A stretch of DNA of 64,000 nucleotides. Source: an uncultured Paraglaciecola sp. (lineage in GTDB: Bacteria > Pseudomonadota > Gammaproteobacteria > Enterobacterales > Alteromonadaceae). The stretch lies in assembly GCF_913020055.1 (NCBI RefSeq), contig NZ_CAJWCF010000001.1:1-64000 (forward strand), written 5' to 3'. The first letter of the stretch is position 1. Each line of letters starts with the position of its first letter. The notes beneath the pieces were generated by a model. It had not been told where the DNA came from, did no database searches, and saw nothing but the letters and a program-made list of their open reading frames with translations. A program made the translations under genes and the position numbers. Positions 45,250 through 54,742 of this stretch are shown here, one piece after another.

Positions 45250-46482
45250 ATGAATGCAAGAACCGACATTTCTGATAAAAGCGCCAAACGCGTTTTTAAT
45301 ATAAGTTGTATAGCCTTAATCGTAACAGCAATGACCTTTGCTATTCGTGCCGGAATACTACCCGAGCTAGGCGAACAGTACGGATTAAGTGGTAAAGAAC
45401 TTGGCTGGATTGCCAGTATGGCTTTCTTTGGTTTCCCATTAGCCATGATTTTTGGTGGAGCCTTGTATAACGCAGTAGGCGCTAAACTCATTGTTTGGTT
45501 AGCGTTTATTGGCCATGCTTTAGGCTTGGTATTAACCATAATCGCAGACGGCTTTTGGGGGTTAATGATATCTACCTTCTTAGTCGGTTTTGCTAATGGT
45601 TTAGTCGAAGCTGGCTGCAACCCTATCATTGCGCAACTGTTTCCTAATAATAAAACGGCTATGTTAAACAGATTCCACGTATGGTTTCCTGGTGGCATTG
45701 TAATTGGTTCGCTTGTTTCTGCTGGTATGACTCAATTAGGTTTAGGTTGGGAAGCACAAGTAGCGACTATGTTAGTACCTACCGCAATATATGGTGTGAT
45801 GATGTTTGGCTTCGAGTTTCCGGCACTTGAAACTGAAGATGACTCTACTAGTGGTAACTTAAAAGCTCTACTTAACCCAATTTATATATTCTTATTTGTA
45901 TGTATGACGATGACCGCAGTAAGTGAATTTGGACCAGGTCAATGGATTAACAAAATCCTAGAAGCGTCTGGTGCCACACCAATGCTTATTTTGGCACTTA
46001 TTACTGGGATCATGGCCTTAGGTCGTTTCTATGCTGGACCACTAGTGCATAAACTAAGCCCTCCAGGTGTGTTACTCGTTTCTGCAATTTTGAGTACTTT
46101 AGGTTTATTCCTAATGACACAGCTACAAGGCAGTGCGGTCTATTTTGCTGCTGTTATTTTTGCTCTAGGTATAACCTACTTCTGGCCAACTATGATCGGT
46201 TGTACAACAGAATATACGCCTAAAACAGGTGCATTAGGTATGTCGTTAATGGGTGGTGCAGGAATGTTTGCCATGGGATGGTGGAACCCAATTATTGGCG
46301 GCTGGATAGATTCAGCAACCGCGAAAGCAGAAGCGGCAGGTCTAACAGGCAACGAATTGGCACTTGCTTCAGGGCAAGCAGCAATTAGCAACTTAATGTT
46401 GTTCCCTGCGGTGTTAATCGTGGCCTTCGGTGGATTCTATTTTATTATGCGTAAAAAACATTCTGAGTCGAGCGGAGATTAA
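45250..46482 (+). CDS. MFS sugar transporter
   Basis: The 410-residue protein has about 12 hydrophobic helices, an MFS-like loop (GGALYNAVGAKLIVW after helix 2) and a central break near residue 200. NRFHVWFPGGIVIGS in helix 5 is characteristic of this sugar/nucleoside:proton symporter branch. It sits 12 bp after the epimerase gene and one base before the small-subunit gene, so it should import the sugar or its periplasmically oxidised keto form. Substrate is inferred from context only. Confidence 0.88.
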   Translation: MNARTDISDKSAKRVFNISCIALIVTAMTFAIRAGILPELGEQYGLSGKELGWIASMAFFGFPLAMIFGGALYNAVGAKLIVWLAFIGHALGLVLTIIADGFWGLMISTFLVGFANGLVEAGCNPIIAQLFPNNKTAMLNRFHVWFPGGIVIGSLVSAGMTQLGLGWEAQVATMLVPTAIYGVMMFGFEFPALETEDDSTSGNLKALLNPIYIFLFVCMTMTAVSEFGPGQWINKILEASGATPMLILALITGIMALGRFYAGPLVHKLSPPGVLLVSAILSTLGLFLMTQLQGSAVYFAAVIFALGITYFWPTMIGCTTEYTPKTGALGMSLMGGAGMFAMGWWNPIIGGWIDSATAKAEAAGLTGNELALASGQAAISNLMLFPAVLIVAFGGFYFIMRKKHSESSGD

Positions 46483-46483
46483 T

Positions 46484-47110
46484 ATGCCCACTAATTCAAA
46501 TAAAACCGAATTAGCCTACAGAACATACGACGAAGACAACCGTCGTATGTTTATGAAGAAGATGGCCGCTTTATTTGGTGCAACTACCGCGGCAGCTGTG
46601 CTGTCGGGGTGCAGTGAACCTGTGACTAAACAAATTGCAGCACAAAGACCTGACGGAAAGTTATTCTCAGAGCATCAAATGACGATTCTTTATAGTCTAT
46701 GCGAAACAATACTGCCTAAAACAGATACACCTAGTGCGGTTGAAGTGGGATGTCATGAATTTGTCCCACATCAGCTGCAACACTGTCACTCCAAGCAGCA
46801 GCAAGATGACTGTATTCATATCATGAATAAAGTAGATTTAGTGGCGAATGGTGAATTTGGTAAATCATTTAGTTTGTTGCAAGCAACCCAGCAGCAGCAG
46901 TTATTGCTAGATTTTGAAACTAATAGTATGTCGACAAATAATGAAAAAGGCCAATTTAGGTTTCTAAAAGCACTCATTGTATTTGGCTATTTCACTTCTG
47001 AAATTGGGGTGACAAAAGTACTCGATTATCAACCTGTTCCAGGTGGTTTTGTCGGCTCTATCCCCGCTAATGCAGAGACAAAATCTTCGAGTCCACAGGC
47101 TTATTATTAA
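46484..47110 (+). CDS. Gluconate 2-dehydrogenase subunit 3-family protein, Tat-exported lipoprotein-like
   Basis: From ATG 46484 the 208-residue protein carries a twin-arginine leader (DNRRMFMKKMAALFGATTA) ending in a lipobox-like LSGC. The mature part (LYSLCETILPKTDTPSAVEVGCHEFVPHQL) matches the Gluconate_2-dh3 family, the small subunit that escorts GMC dehydrogenases through the Tat pathway. A longer frame from 46430 overlaps the MFS gene and is not needed. It precedes the GMC subunit by 55 bp. Confidence 0.9.
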   Translation: MPTNSNKTELAYRTYDEDNRRMFMKKMAALFGATTAAAVLSGCSEPVTKQIAAQRPDGKLFSEHQMTILYSLCETILPKTDTPSAVEVGCHEFVPHQLQHCHSKQQQDDCIHIMNKVDLVANGEFGKSFSLLQATQQQQLLLDFETNSMSTNNEKGQFRFLKALIVFGYFTSEIGVTKVLDYQPVPGGFVGSIPANAETKSSSPQAYY

Positions 47111-47165
47111 CAATTTCATTGTGACTACGAACGTACAAAACCAAACAGAATTACGAGTAATTTAA

Positions 47166-48899
47166 ATGACAACAGATTTATATATTCATGAAAGCGACCA
47201 GGTATACGATGCCATAGTGGTAGGTTCCGGTATCAGTGGTGGTTGGGCTGCCAAAGAACTTTGTGAACGTGGCATGCAGACATTAATGATAGAGCGCGGC
47301 CGGGTAGTCGAACATCGAAAAGACTATATTGGTGAGGGTAAGGGCCCTTGGGAATTTGCAAATAGAACCAAGGTAGATAATTTACTCGTTGAAGAAAAAT
47401 ACGCGGTACAAAAAAAATGTTACGCCTTCAATGACGCAACTAAACACTTCTTTGGTAATGACAAAGACCTACCTTACAGTACCGAAGAAGGCACAGGTTT
47501 TGACTGGATTAGAGCTAATCAATTAGGTGGGAAATCGCTACTTTGGCACCGTCAGTCTTATCGCCTTAGTGATTATGATTTTTCTGCCAATAAAGCAGAT
47601 GGCCACGGAAATGATTGGCCTATTCGTTACAAAGATCTTGAATCTTGGTATAGCCATGTGGAAACCTTTGCTGGAATAAGTGGCAGTAATGAAGGTCTTG
47701 AACAATTACCGGACAGCGAGTTTTTACCTCCTTTTGACATGACTGCACCTGAGATACATGTTAAACAGAAAATCGAAGAACAGTTTCCCGACAGACATTT
47801 AATCATGGGACGCACCGCCCATTTAACACAACCTACACAACTACATTTAGAACAAGGGCGTGTTACTTGTCAGACAAGAAACGAATGTCAAAAGGGATGT
47901 TCTTTTGGGGCCTATTTCTCTACTCAAAGTTCTACTCTGCCTGCTGCAGCTAAAACAGGTAACTTGTCTATTGCTCCTAATAGCGTGGTACATAGCCTAA
48001 TTTATGATGAAACAACCAAACGAGTCAAAGGTGTCAGAGTTGTAGACAATGACAACCTAAGCACTCGCGAGTATTTTGCTAAAGTGGTGTTTCTATGTGC
48101 CTCGACCTTAGGCTCTGCACAAATCATGTTGAACACAAAGAGTAAGTCATTTCCAAACGGTATTGCGAATAGCTCTGGTGTACTTGGACATTATTTGATG
48201 GATCACAATTACAATGCAGGTGCCACTGGCACTGTTGAAGGTTTTGATGATGAATATTATTCAGGTAGACGACCTTCAGGTTTATTAGTGCCTAATTTTC
48301 AGTACAAACCATCGTTATACAAGAAAAATTATGTGCGTGGTTACGGATTGGCTGGCGGTAGTCAGCGAGATAACTGGCAGGGTAACGCTCATCAAAATGG
48401 CATAGGTGCCGATTACAAAAATAAACTCAATAAGCCTGGAAAGTGGAGTATGGGTTTACATGCGCAAGGTGAAATGTTGCCTCGTTTTGACAATTACATG
48501 GCCCTACACCCGACTAAAACAGATAAATGGGGGATTCCACTGATTCATATTGATTGTACTTGGTCAGAGAATGAAAAATTAATGATGGCCGACGCCGAGC
48601 AAACCGCTTTTGATATGTTAACTAAAGCAGGATTAACAAACATTACTAGTTATAACTCGGTCGAGAACAACAACCCTGGCCTCGCCATTCATGAATTAGG
48701 CACAGTTAGAATGGGTCACGATCCTAAAGAGTCTGTGCTAAATGGCTTTAATCAATGTCACGACGTAACCAATTTGTTTGTGACTGATGGCTCGAGCTTT
48801 TGTTCGACTGCAGTACAAAACCCCTCGCTCACATTTATGGCATTGACAGCCAGAGCAGTAGATTATTGTGTGAATGAGATGAAATCGGGAAGAATCTAA
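47166..48899 (+). CDS. GMC-family FAD sugar dehydrogenase (large subunit)
   Basis: The 577-residue protein has the FAD Rossmann motif YDAIVVGSGISGGWAAKELCERG (in part), the GMC signature region NQLGGKSLLWHRQSYRLSDYDF and the C-terminal active-site region HELGTVRMGHDPKESVLN plus VQNPSLTFMALTARAV with the catalytic Asn. It has no signal peptide of its own and is probably exported with the Tat small subunit. Such pairs oxidise sugars or glycosides in the periplasm, often at C3. No cytochrome subunit is encoded beside it, so the electron acceptor is separate. Confidence 0.92.
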   Translation: MTTDLYIHESDQVYDAIVVGSGISGGWAAKELCERGMQTLMIERGRVVEHRKDYIGEGKGPWEFANRTKVDNLLVEEKYAVQKKCYAFNDATKHFFGNDKDLPYSTEEGTGFDWIRANQLGGKSLLWHRQSYRLSDYDFSANKADGHGNDWPIRYKDLESWYSHVETFAGISGSNEGLEQLPDSEFLPPFDMTAPEIHVKQKIEEQFPDRHLIMGRTAHLTQPTQLHLEQGRVTCQTRNECQKGCSFGAYFSTQSSTLPAAAKTGNLSIAPNSVVHSLIYDETTKRVKGVRVVDNDNLSTREYFAKVVFLCASTLGSAQIMLNTKSKSFPNGIANSSGVLGHYLMDHNYNAGATGTVEGFDDEYYSGRRPSGLLVPNFQYKPSLYKKNYVRGYGLAGGSQRDNWQGNAHQNGIGADYKNKLNKPGKWSMGLHAQGEMLPRFDNYMALHPTKTDKWGIPLIHIDCTWSENEKLMMADAEQTAFDMLTKAGLTNITSYNSVENNNPGLAIHELGTVRMGHDPKESVLNGFNQCHDVTNLFVTDGSSFCSTAVQNPSLTFMALTARAVDYCVNEMKSGRI

Positions 48900-48933
48900 T
48901 TTATCCATTATTCGAGATAAATTACTTAACAGC

Positions 48934-48960
48934 AAGAAGGGCTATTCTTAGCCTTTCTTT
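48934..48960. terminator. Convergent hairpin between the GMC and metallohydrolase genes
   Basis: Arms AAGAAGGGCTA and TAGCCTTTCTT (one mismatch) enclose the loop TTCT, followed by a T-rich run. The hairpin covers the stop codon of the metallohydrolase gene and can end both convergent transcripts. Confidence 0.6.
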
Positions 48961-49703
48961 CTGATTAATAAACGTTTCAACTTACTTTTAGCAGGAGTCC
49001 AAATAGTAAAGGGTTTTCTAGGCGCTACTGTGAGCACATGCGCGTAATCTCGTTCAGTTAACGTCACTTCTCTACCATGAGCCAACATCATAGACTCAGG
49101 TCCCAAAGCCTGTATTTTCATAATTGAATCGCGATATTGATTAGGGTAATTAACGGGTATAGGTGGAATAAACCGGTCTTTAACCTTCACTAACAAATCT
49201 CCAACATACACACGTTTTGTCGGTATGTGCCACACCGATAAATCCCTATCTGTGTGGCCTGGGGTACAAAACACACACCAATCGTCAAATCCGGGGAGTG
49301 TATCTTGATCGGTCAATGCATGATCAATTTTCAGGTGGGGTGAATACCATAAATTTTTTCTGTCTTTACCCATTCTACTTGCCACCCATGCCGCAAGTCC
49401 GATATCCACTAGATGCATAAATCGTCCACCCAAACCTTTGTACCATTGGGTAGACATATTGGCGCTAGCTATTTCACAACCGGTTTTTTTACGTAATTTG
49501 TGTGCTGCACCGGCATGATCTGGATGCATATGCGTGACAACGACCAATCTTAAATCATCGAATGGCCGGCGTAATTCAACAGTAATAAACTGCTCAAGCA
49601 TTTCAATATCAGGGCGACAACAACCATCAAGTAGCAATAATTTTTCTGGGTATTCAACCAAATAAATCGATTGAATATGTCCTTGTAATTGATGGATTTT
49701 CAA
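48948..49703 (-). CDS. MBL-fold metallo-hydrolase
   Basis: The 251-residue protein has the metallo-beta-lactamase motif THMHPDHAGAA (HxHxDH, about residues 56-61), the third His in FCTPGHTDRDLS, Asp in VYVGDLLV and the final His in LAHGREV. It is a glyoxalase-II/lactonase-like hydrolase with unknown substrate, probably cytoplasmic. It lies in the same direction as the small gene at 49716 and convergent to the GMC gene. Confidence 0.9.
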   Translation of the reverse strand: MKIHQLQGHIQSIYLVEYPEKLLLLDGCCRPDIEMLEQFITVELRRPFDDLRLVVVTHMHPDHAGAAHKLRKKTGCEIASANMSTQWYKGLGGRFMHLVDIGLAAWVASRMGKDRKNLWYSPHLKIDHALTDQDTLPGFDDWCVFCTPGHTDRDLSVWHIPTKRVYVGDLLVKVKDRFIPPIPVNYPNQYRDSIMKIQALGPESMMLAHGREVTLTERDYAHVLTVAPRKPFTIWTPAKSKLKRLLIRKKG

Positions 49704-49715
49704 AACAAAAAGACT

Positions 49716-49989
49716 TTATTTCTCATCAGAAGAATTAACTTGTTGTTCAATATACTTAATCGCATTTTGTATACTACCAAAAGCATTAATCAAATTTTTT
49801 CTACCTTTATTCATCAACTCTGGATCGTTGTTTTCGGACATCATCCACACCCAAGTGCGGATCAATGATTCTGGAGGAGTATTCTGCATAGCGCTCTGCG
49901 TATCTCTTACGAGTATTGATGAAACCATTTGCATTATATCGTGCCAAATCAAGGTTATCGAGTAGTGTTTTAGTGTTTAGTGTTACCAT
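49716..49989 (-). pseudogene. Small unknown protein, apparently split by a frameshift
   Basis: From ATG 49989 one frame reads MVTLNTKTLLDNLDLA. The next frame, open from about 49952, gives HDIMQMVSSILVRDTQSAMQ, then PPESLIRTWVWMMSENNDPE and a helical end IQNAIKYIEQQVNSSDEK. The second frame has the more protein-like composition but no good start (TTG 49952 or ATG 49937, no ribosome site), while the first frame has an AGG-type site and start. A one- or two-base indel near 49945 would join them into about 88 residues. I do not recognise the family. It could also be an intact short protein from ATG 49937. Confidence 0.45.
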
Positions 49990-50037
49990 TTGAGCCTATT
50001 GGCCAAATAAACCGCTAATGCTTAACTGAGGAACAGA

Positions 50038-50571
50038 ATGATAAAAGTTGTAGTTGGGTCAAAAAATCCAGTCAAAATTGGCGCTGCTAAAGCAGCAATA
50101 TGTGAAATGTTTGCACTAAATGACGTGGAATGTGTCGGTATAAATGCCCCATCAGGCGTACCTGAACAACCCATGACTGGCGAAGATACACAACTTGGCG
50201 CTATCAACAGAGTTAAATATTGTCAGCAACACGCCCAAGCAGATTATTATGTCGCATTTGAAGGTGGCGTTGACCAATTCGAATACGGCCCAGCCACGTT
50301 CGCGTATGTCGCAGTCGCTAATCAAGAACACATGTCTATTGGGCGCAGTTGCCAGTTACCTTTGCCGCCTTTGGTTTATCAAGCACTCCAAAAAGGCGAA
50401 GAACTAGGCCATGTTATGGACAGATTATTTAATACTGACAACGTTAAACAAAAAGGTGGCGCTATTGGCCTTTTAACTAAAGGTTTAGCCACAAGGGAAA
50501 GTGTCTATCACCAAGCGACGTTACTTGCTTTGGCTCCTTTTGTTAACCCTGATTTATTTGGCCCTGCATAA
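50038..50571 (+). CDS. yjjX: Inosine/xanthosine triphosphatase (YjjX family)
   Basis: The 177-residue protein starts IKVVVGSKNPVKIGAAKAAI, the substrate-binding GSxNPxK motif of the family, and carries GEDTQLGAINRV and VAFEGGVDQFEYGPATFAYV, as in YjjX. It hydrolyses non-canonical ITP/XTP to protect nucleotide pools. A GAGGAACAG ribosome site lies before ATG. It is divergent from the small gene to its left. Confidence 0.93.
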   Translation: MIKVVVGSKNPVKIGAAKAAICEMFALNDVECVGINAPSGVPEQPMTGEDTQLGAINRVKYCQQHAQADYYVAFEGGVDQFEYGPATFAYVAVANQEHMSIGRSCQLPLPPLVYQALQKGEELGHVMDRLFNTDNVKQKGGAIGLLTKGLATRESVYHQATLLALAPFVNPDLFGPA

Positions 50572-50660
50572 GTAAATCAACCCTCTCTTCTTATTTGGTC
50601 TGTTAGTTGTTAATCTCAACATAGGCATGAATTTAGAATCAGGAAAATAGAGATTCAACT

Positions 50661-50873
50661 ATGAAAAAAAAACCTGAAGAACCGAGATTTTTTATCTCTA
50701 AGTATTTGAGCAATGTTGAACTATTAGGTTGGGGAATATGTATTTTTTCCATGATGACAATAGTCTTCGCCAAACAACTTGCACCAGAAACTGAACCTTA
50801 CGCATGGATTGGCGCGATAATCGGTGCTGGAATGATAGGTTGGGGAATGGCACGCAAACATAAAAGGGGTTAG
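50661..50873 (+). CDS. Small two-helix membrane protein
   Basis: The 70-residue protein has two hydrophobic helices (VELLGWGICIFSMMTIVFA, about 18-36; YAWIGAIIGAGMIGWGMA, about 48-65) and a charged, positively ended tail. A possible weak ribosome site (AGGAAA) lies about 17 bp before ATG. It is convergent with pdsS, overlapping its 3' end by four bases. Function unknown. Confidence 0.6.
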   Translation: MKKKPEEPRFFISKYLSNVELLGWGICIFSMMTIVFAKQLAPETEPYAWIGAIIGAGMIGWGMARKHKRG

Positions 50874-53056
50874 GTAGAGCTAACCTTAAACATTAACGTC
50901 ACCACCACGCCTGATTTATCTTTAAGATTATCTATTCTGATATCACCTAAATGATATTGTGCAATGATTTTGGCGATGTATAAACCTAAACCCAAATGTG
51001 GCTGAACGGTATTTTGTTGCTTACGAACAGACACCATCGAATCGAGTAATTGGTGCTGCATGTTTTCTGGTAACAAACTACCTTGGTTACCGATTGTCAG
51101 GACGTAACCTTGTTCACTATTCACCATCAGCAGGTTAATTACCGAATTTTCTTCACTAAATTCAACGGCGTTAGCAATTATTTTGTCTAACATTTGGGCA
51201 AAAAGCTCTGGCGCCCCTTGAAAAGTCGAGTTCGAAATCGACACTTGCACTTCAAATTGCCTTGAAGCGTAAGCTAATCTATATCCAGCTACACAACCTT
51301 TTAATAATTCCTCTAAATCAAAATTTTCGCGTTCGTTACTTTGAATTGCTTGTTCTAATCGAGTCGCTTCACTCATGTTTGACAATATTTTACTTAACCG
51401 CGTAATGCCCTGTTTTGCGCGATCGACATATTGTTTACTTTCTGCATTTTGCTCTTCAAGTAACAGGTTATCCAAAGAAGAATTAACAATAGCTACAGGC
51501 GTTCGTAATTCATGAGATAAACGAGAAGCCATATTCTCCAAATAAGTATTGTACTGACTGAGTCTACTTAACACATGAGTAAAGGTGCGAGATAAATCGC
51601 CTATTTCGTCTCGTGTGGTTGAAGGTACAATTTCGCCAATAATTTTACCTTGTTGATCAATCGCACTTTCTGTTTCATCTCTAAGCTTACGAATACGCCA
51701 AGAAATACGTGAAGCAATTAAAAATAGAGCTAATGTACTGATTAAAATAACCAACAAAATGTAGTGGAACTGCTGTTCGAGGGCCTTATTTCTGAGGGTA
51801 CGAATACCATTAGTCGTTTGTTCTACTACGACGGCTCCCATCACCGTTTCGTCAAGATAGATTGGATGGGCAGCAGACATTATTACCGCTTTATTATCTG
51901 AACTTAAGCGCCATAAAGAGCTTGGCGTCCCCTTTAAAGCTTGGCTAATATCTTGACCTTGTAAGGCAAAGGCATCCCGTAGATCATCTACAAAATCTGC
52001 TGGAGGTTTAGTTAAAATTTGATAATAAAGGGGTAACAACCAGTTGTTTTCTATGTATTTCCACCAGCTATTTTTACCTTGTGGCGCATTCTCATCGCCG
52101 AAACCAATATGCGAGTTGTCCTGCATCCCCGATGCTCTTTGAATGTTGCCCGAACGAGCAAGTACTCGCATATGTTTATCCACTACCCAAACTCTCGCGT
52201 TTGAGTATTTAAGCCCTTTGAGTATTTGTTCTATTTCTGGTGAAGGCACTAACACCGTGCCCAGTGAGTCCAATTGGGATGGATTAGCGGTGCCTATTAT
52301 ATGTTCTACCGCCCTAGTACTCAACTCATCCACATCAACAATGGCAAAGGCTATTTTGCTCGACATCATAGCTAACGGAAAACGTAATTCGAGTTGATAA
52401 CCACTTGTTGTATTGCGCCATTGCCCTTGAATTTTGGTTTCTAACCTTTCTGGTTGTAATGAGTCCAAATCATCTTTTAACAAATAGGCGTTCACCCAAC
52501 CTGGTTGTGATGGTGCAATAATATATCGTTGAAACAACCCACTTTGATCTGTCATGGCTATTTGTAAGTGATCATTCTTATCAATACGTAAACTGTTTTT
52601 TGGTCTCAGTAATACACGGTTGTCCGTTACATCAAACATCGCATACAAGAATCTATCGTACTGCCCAACCATATGCCTAAAGTGCAAACTATCGAGTTTA
52701 TAATCTTGGATAGGATCAATTAGGTTTTGTTGTCCGTAGGCTATGGTTAAATGTTGGTAATCTTGCCAGTCGTCTAGCTTGCCATCCAATTGAATTGGAT
52801 AAGCAATTTTATGGGCATATAAATCAGTGCCCGGCTTAACGTCAGTTAAGTAGGCTGATTGGCTGTCAAATAAGGCGGGACGTTCATGTAATGCGGTTGC
52901 AACTGCGCGGGCGGTGCCTACCATGGTTTGCTCTTGACCTATGCGCAGATAAGTTTCCATTTCCCACACATATTGATAACCCAACCAAGGTATAGCCAGC
53001 AGAAACGAAGAGAAAAAAAGTAACTTAAGGCGTAAGCCAAAACGAAGACGACTCAT
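50870..53056 (-). CDS. pdsS: Dedicated-sortase-system sensor histidine kinase (PdsS) with CBM9-like periplasmic domain
   Basis: The 728-residue protein has a first helix (about 10-28), a periplasmic region with a CBM9-like module (IQLDGKLDDWQDYQHLTIAY; YQLELRFPLAMM, about residues 85-240) and a second segment (ARVWVVDKHMRVLARSGN), a second helix (about 440-460), HAMP, HisKA with the phosphorylated His in RLSHELRTPVAIVNS, and HATPase with IANAVEF and LGLGLYIAKII. Its gene lies 43 bp after the response regulator and opposite the sortase genes, as in the marine dedicated sortase systems. The CBM9-like part suggests it senses a carbohydrate (inference). Confidence 0.9.
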   Translation of the reverse strand: MSRLRFGLRLKLLFFSSFLLAIPWLGYQYVWEMETYLRIGQEQTMVGTARAVATALHERPALFDSQSAYLTDVKPGTDLYAHKIAYPIQLDGKLDDWQDYQHLTIAYGQQNLIDPIQDYKLDSLHFRHMVGQYDRFLYAMFDVTDNRVLLRPKNSLRIDKNDHLQIAMTDQSGLFQRYIIAPSQPGWVNAYLLKDDLDSLQPERLETKIQGQWRNTTSGYQLELRFPLAMMSSKIAFAIVDVDELSTRAVEHIIGTANPSQLDSLGTVLVPSPEIEQILKGLKYSNARVWVVDKHMRVLARSGNIQRASGMQDNSHIGFGDENAPQGKNSWWKYIENNWLLPLYYQILTKPPADFVDDLRDAFALQGQDISQALKGTPSSLWRLSSDNKAVIMSAAHPIYLDETVMGAVVVEQTTNGIRTLRNKALEQQFHYILLVILISTLALFLIASRISWRIRKLRDETESAIDQQGKIIGEIVPSTTRDEIGDLSRTFTHVLSRLSQYNTYLENMASRLSHELRTPVAIVNSSLDNLLLEEQNAESKQYVDRAKQGITRLSKILSNMSEATRLEQAIQSNERENFDLEELLKGCVAGYRLAYASRQFEVQVSISNSTFQGAPELFAQMLDKIIANAVEFSEENSVINLLMVNSEQGYVLTIGNQGSLLPENMQHQLLDSMVSVRKQQNTVQPHLGLGLYIAKIIAQYHLGDIRIDNLKDKSGVVVTLMFKVSST

Positions 53057-53099
53057 CTATTTACCAACAACAATACAAAATTTGGATGGGTAAACATAG

Positions 53100-53792
53100 T
53101 TAACTACTTTTCCATCTGTAACCCATACCGTATACAGTCTCAACGCAGTCAAAATGTTCATCTAGCTGGATAAATTTCTTACGAATACGTTTGATATGGG
53201 AAGTGATAGTAGTGTCATCCACTACCATTTTCGATTCATCCATCAGCTGTTGACGACTTTTGACATGCCCTGAGAATTTAGCAATAGCGTGTAACATCCA
53301 AAACTCGGTAACGGTAAGTTCGATAGTCTGACTCTGCCAACTGACTGTCATTCGTTTACTGTCCATCACCAAATCGCCGGTTTGAATGAGATCTGTTTGT
53401 ACCTGAGGTTTATCGAGTAACTCTGTACGTCTAAACAATGCCGCTATTCTGGCCAGTAAATGCGGCAAACTAATGTCCTTTGTTAAGTAATCATCTGCGC
53501 CCATTCGCAAGCCACAAATAGTGTCGTAGTCATTGTCTCGAGCGGTAAAAAAAATAATGGGTAGAGTCTTGGATAAACTTCTTAATTGCTGACAAACGGC
53601 AAAACCACCATCAATTTCATCCTCAAGACCAATATCGATGATTGCCAAGTCTGGTAATCTTTCAGAGAATCCTTGTTCTGCACTAATACGATTGGCATAA
53701 GGTTGCACCTCGTAGCCTTGCTTGCTGAGCGCTGCAATATAGTTTTCTCTAAGTGCTTGGTCATCTTCAACCAAGGCGATACGTTTTGACAT
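53100..53792 (-). CDS. pdsR: Dedicated-sortase-system response regulator (PdsR)
   Basis: From ATG 53792 the 230-residue protein begins MSKRIALVEDDQALRENY, a receiver domain with the acidic pocket EDD, phospho-acceptor in LAIIDIGLED and Lys in DYLTKDISLPHLL, and ends in an OmpR/PhoB-type winged helix (LTVTEFWMLHAIAKFSG; VDDTTITSHIKRIRKKF). A longer frame to 53891 adds 33 unrelated residues. It is divergent from pdsO by about 180 bp and should control the sortase operon. Confidence 0.92.
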   Translation of the reverse strand: MSKRIALVEDDQALRENYIAALSKQGYEVQPYANRISAEQGFSERLPDLAIIDIGLEDEIDGGFAVCQQLRSLSKTLPIIFFTARDNDYDTICGLRMGADDYLTKDISLPHLLARIAALFRRTELLDKPQVQTDLIQTGDLVMDSKRMTVSWQSQTIELTVTEFWMLHAIAKFSGHVKSRQQLMDESKMVVDDTTITSHIKRIRKKFIQLDEHFDCVETVYGMGYRWKSS

Positions 53793-53975
53793 AACTTGCG
53801 CCTGTTTACTTGTTGAATGCACTATATCGCAAAACTTCTTTAGGTTAAGTCGATAAATGGCTGAATCCGACAATTTCCATTTTTTCGCCACAATTGACCA
53901 CTAGATTGCCATATTGTCTCCCTGAATTGGCCACACAGACTTTGTTTAATAAAAGAGGAATCAAAAACAAACCTC

Positions 53976-54707
53976 TTGGAGAAAACAATGAAACTAACCA
54001 ACACTAAAATCACAACGGCTCTAACATTCGCCTGTCTTTTGTCAACCAATGCCATAGCTGAACAACGTAGTAAACAAGAAAAAAACAATGAAGTAATTGG
54101 ACTTAGTACCGGCGTTATAATTGGCTCGGCCATCGCAGGGCCATTAGGCGGATTCATCGCTGGTATCTTTGGAGTGATGATAGCTGAGGATGTTAATTCT
54201 GATAAAAAACTTGAAACAGCCAACAATGCACTGAAACAAAAAGACCAACAATTGCTGGTGATGCAACAGAACTTCGAACAAGCAAAAGAACGTTCAATGC
54301 TACAAATTGCTTCAATGGATAATGCCTTAGAACAGAGCGTTCCAGAAATTGAAAGTAACATTCAATTTAAAACAGCCTCTTATGATTTGGAAGAACACTA
54401 CAAGTCACAACTAGACTTGATAATCCGAACTCTGCAGAAAAACCCTAAGTTGAATATTTCCTTGTCGGGCTACGCTGATAAACGTGGCGACAGTACTTTT
54501 AATCAAGCGCTTTCCGAACAACGAGCATTAACAGTCAAAACATATCTATTAAATAAAGGAGTTAGAAAACAGCAAGTAATCACTAACTCATTTGGGGAGT
54601 CGTCATTGGTAAGTGTAGGTGAGAATTATGAAGACGATTTTTTTGACCGCCGAGTCATGCTTAAAGTAACGGGCAATCAAATGGGAATGACTGCGGCCAA
54701 TCAATAG
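53976..54707 (+). CDS. pdsO: Sortase-associated OmpA-like protein (PdsO)
   Basis: The 243-residue protein has a signal peptide (about residues 1-26, ending AIA), a Gly-rich hydrophobic segment (VIIGSAIAGPLGGFIAGIFG, about 45-65), a coiled-coil stretch (about 75-115) and an OmpA peptidoglycan-binding domain (ISLSGYADKRGDSTFNQALSEQRA in part; ITNSFGESS). This layout and place fit PdsO of the proteobacterial dedicated sortase system. CTTGGAG lies six bases before ATG. The target gene follows 35 bp later. Confidence 0.9.
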   Translation: MEKTMKLTNTKITTALTFACLLSTNAIAEQRSKQEKNNEVIGLSTGVIIGSAIAGPLGGFIAGIFGVMIAEDVNSDKKLETANNALKQKDQQLLVMQQNFEQAKERSMLQIASMDNALEQSVPEIESNIQFKTASYDLEEHYKSQLDLIIRTLQKNPKLNISLSGYADKRGDSTFNQALSEQRALTVKTYLLNKGVRKQQVITNSFGESSLVSVGENYEDDFFDRRVMLKVTGNQMGMTAANQ

Positions 54708-54742
54708 ATTCGACTGTTATACCACTCACAAGGAAACCAATT

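Noticed and set aside
50867-50885. Hairpin GGTTAG / CTAACC between the small membrane gene and pdsS
   Set aside because: Short arms with mismatches and no T-run; too weak to call a convergent terminator.
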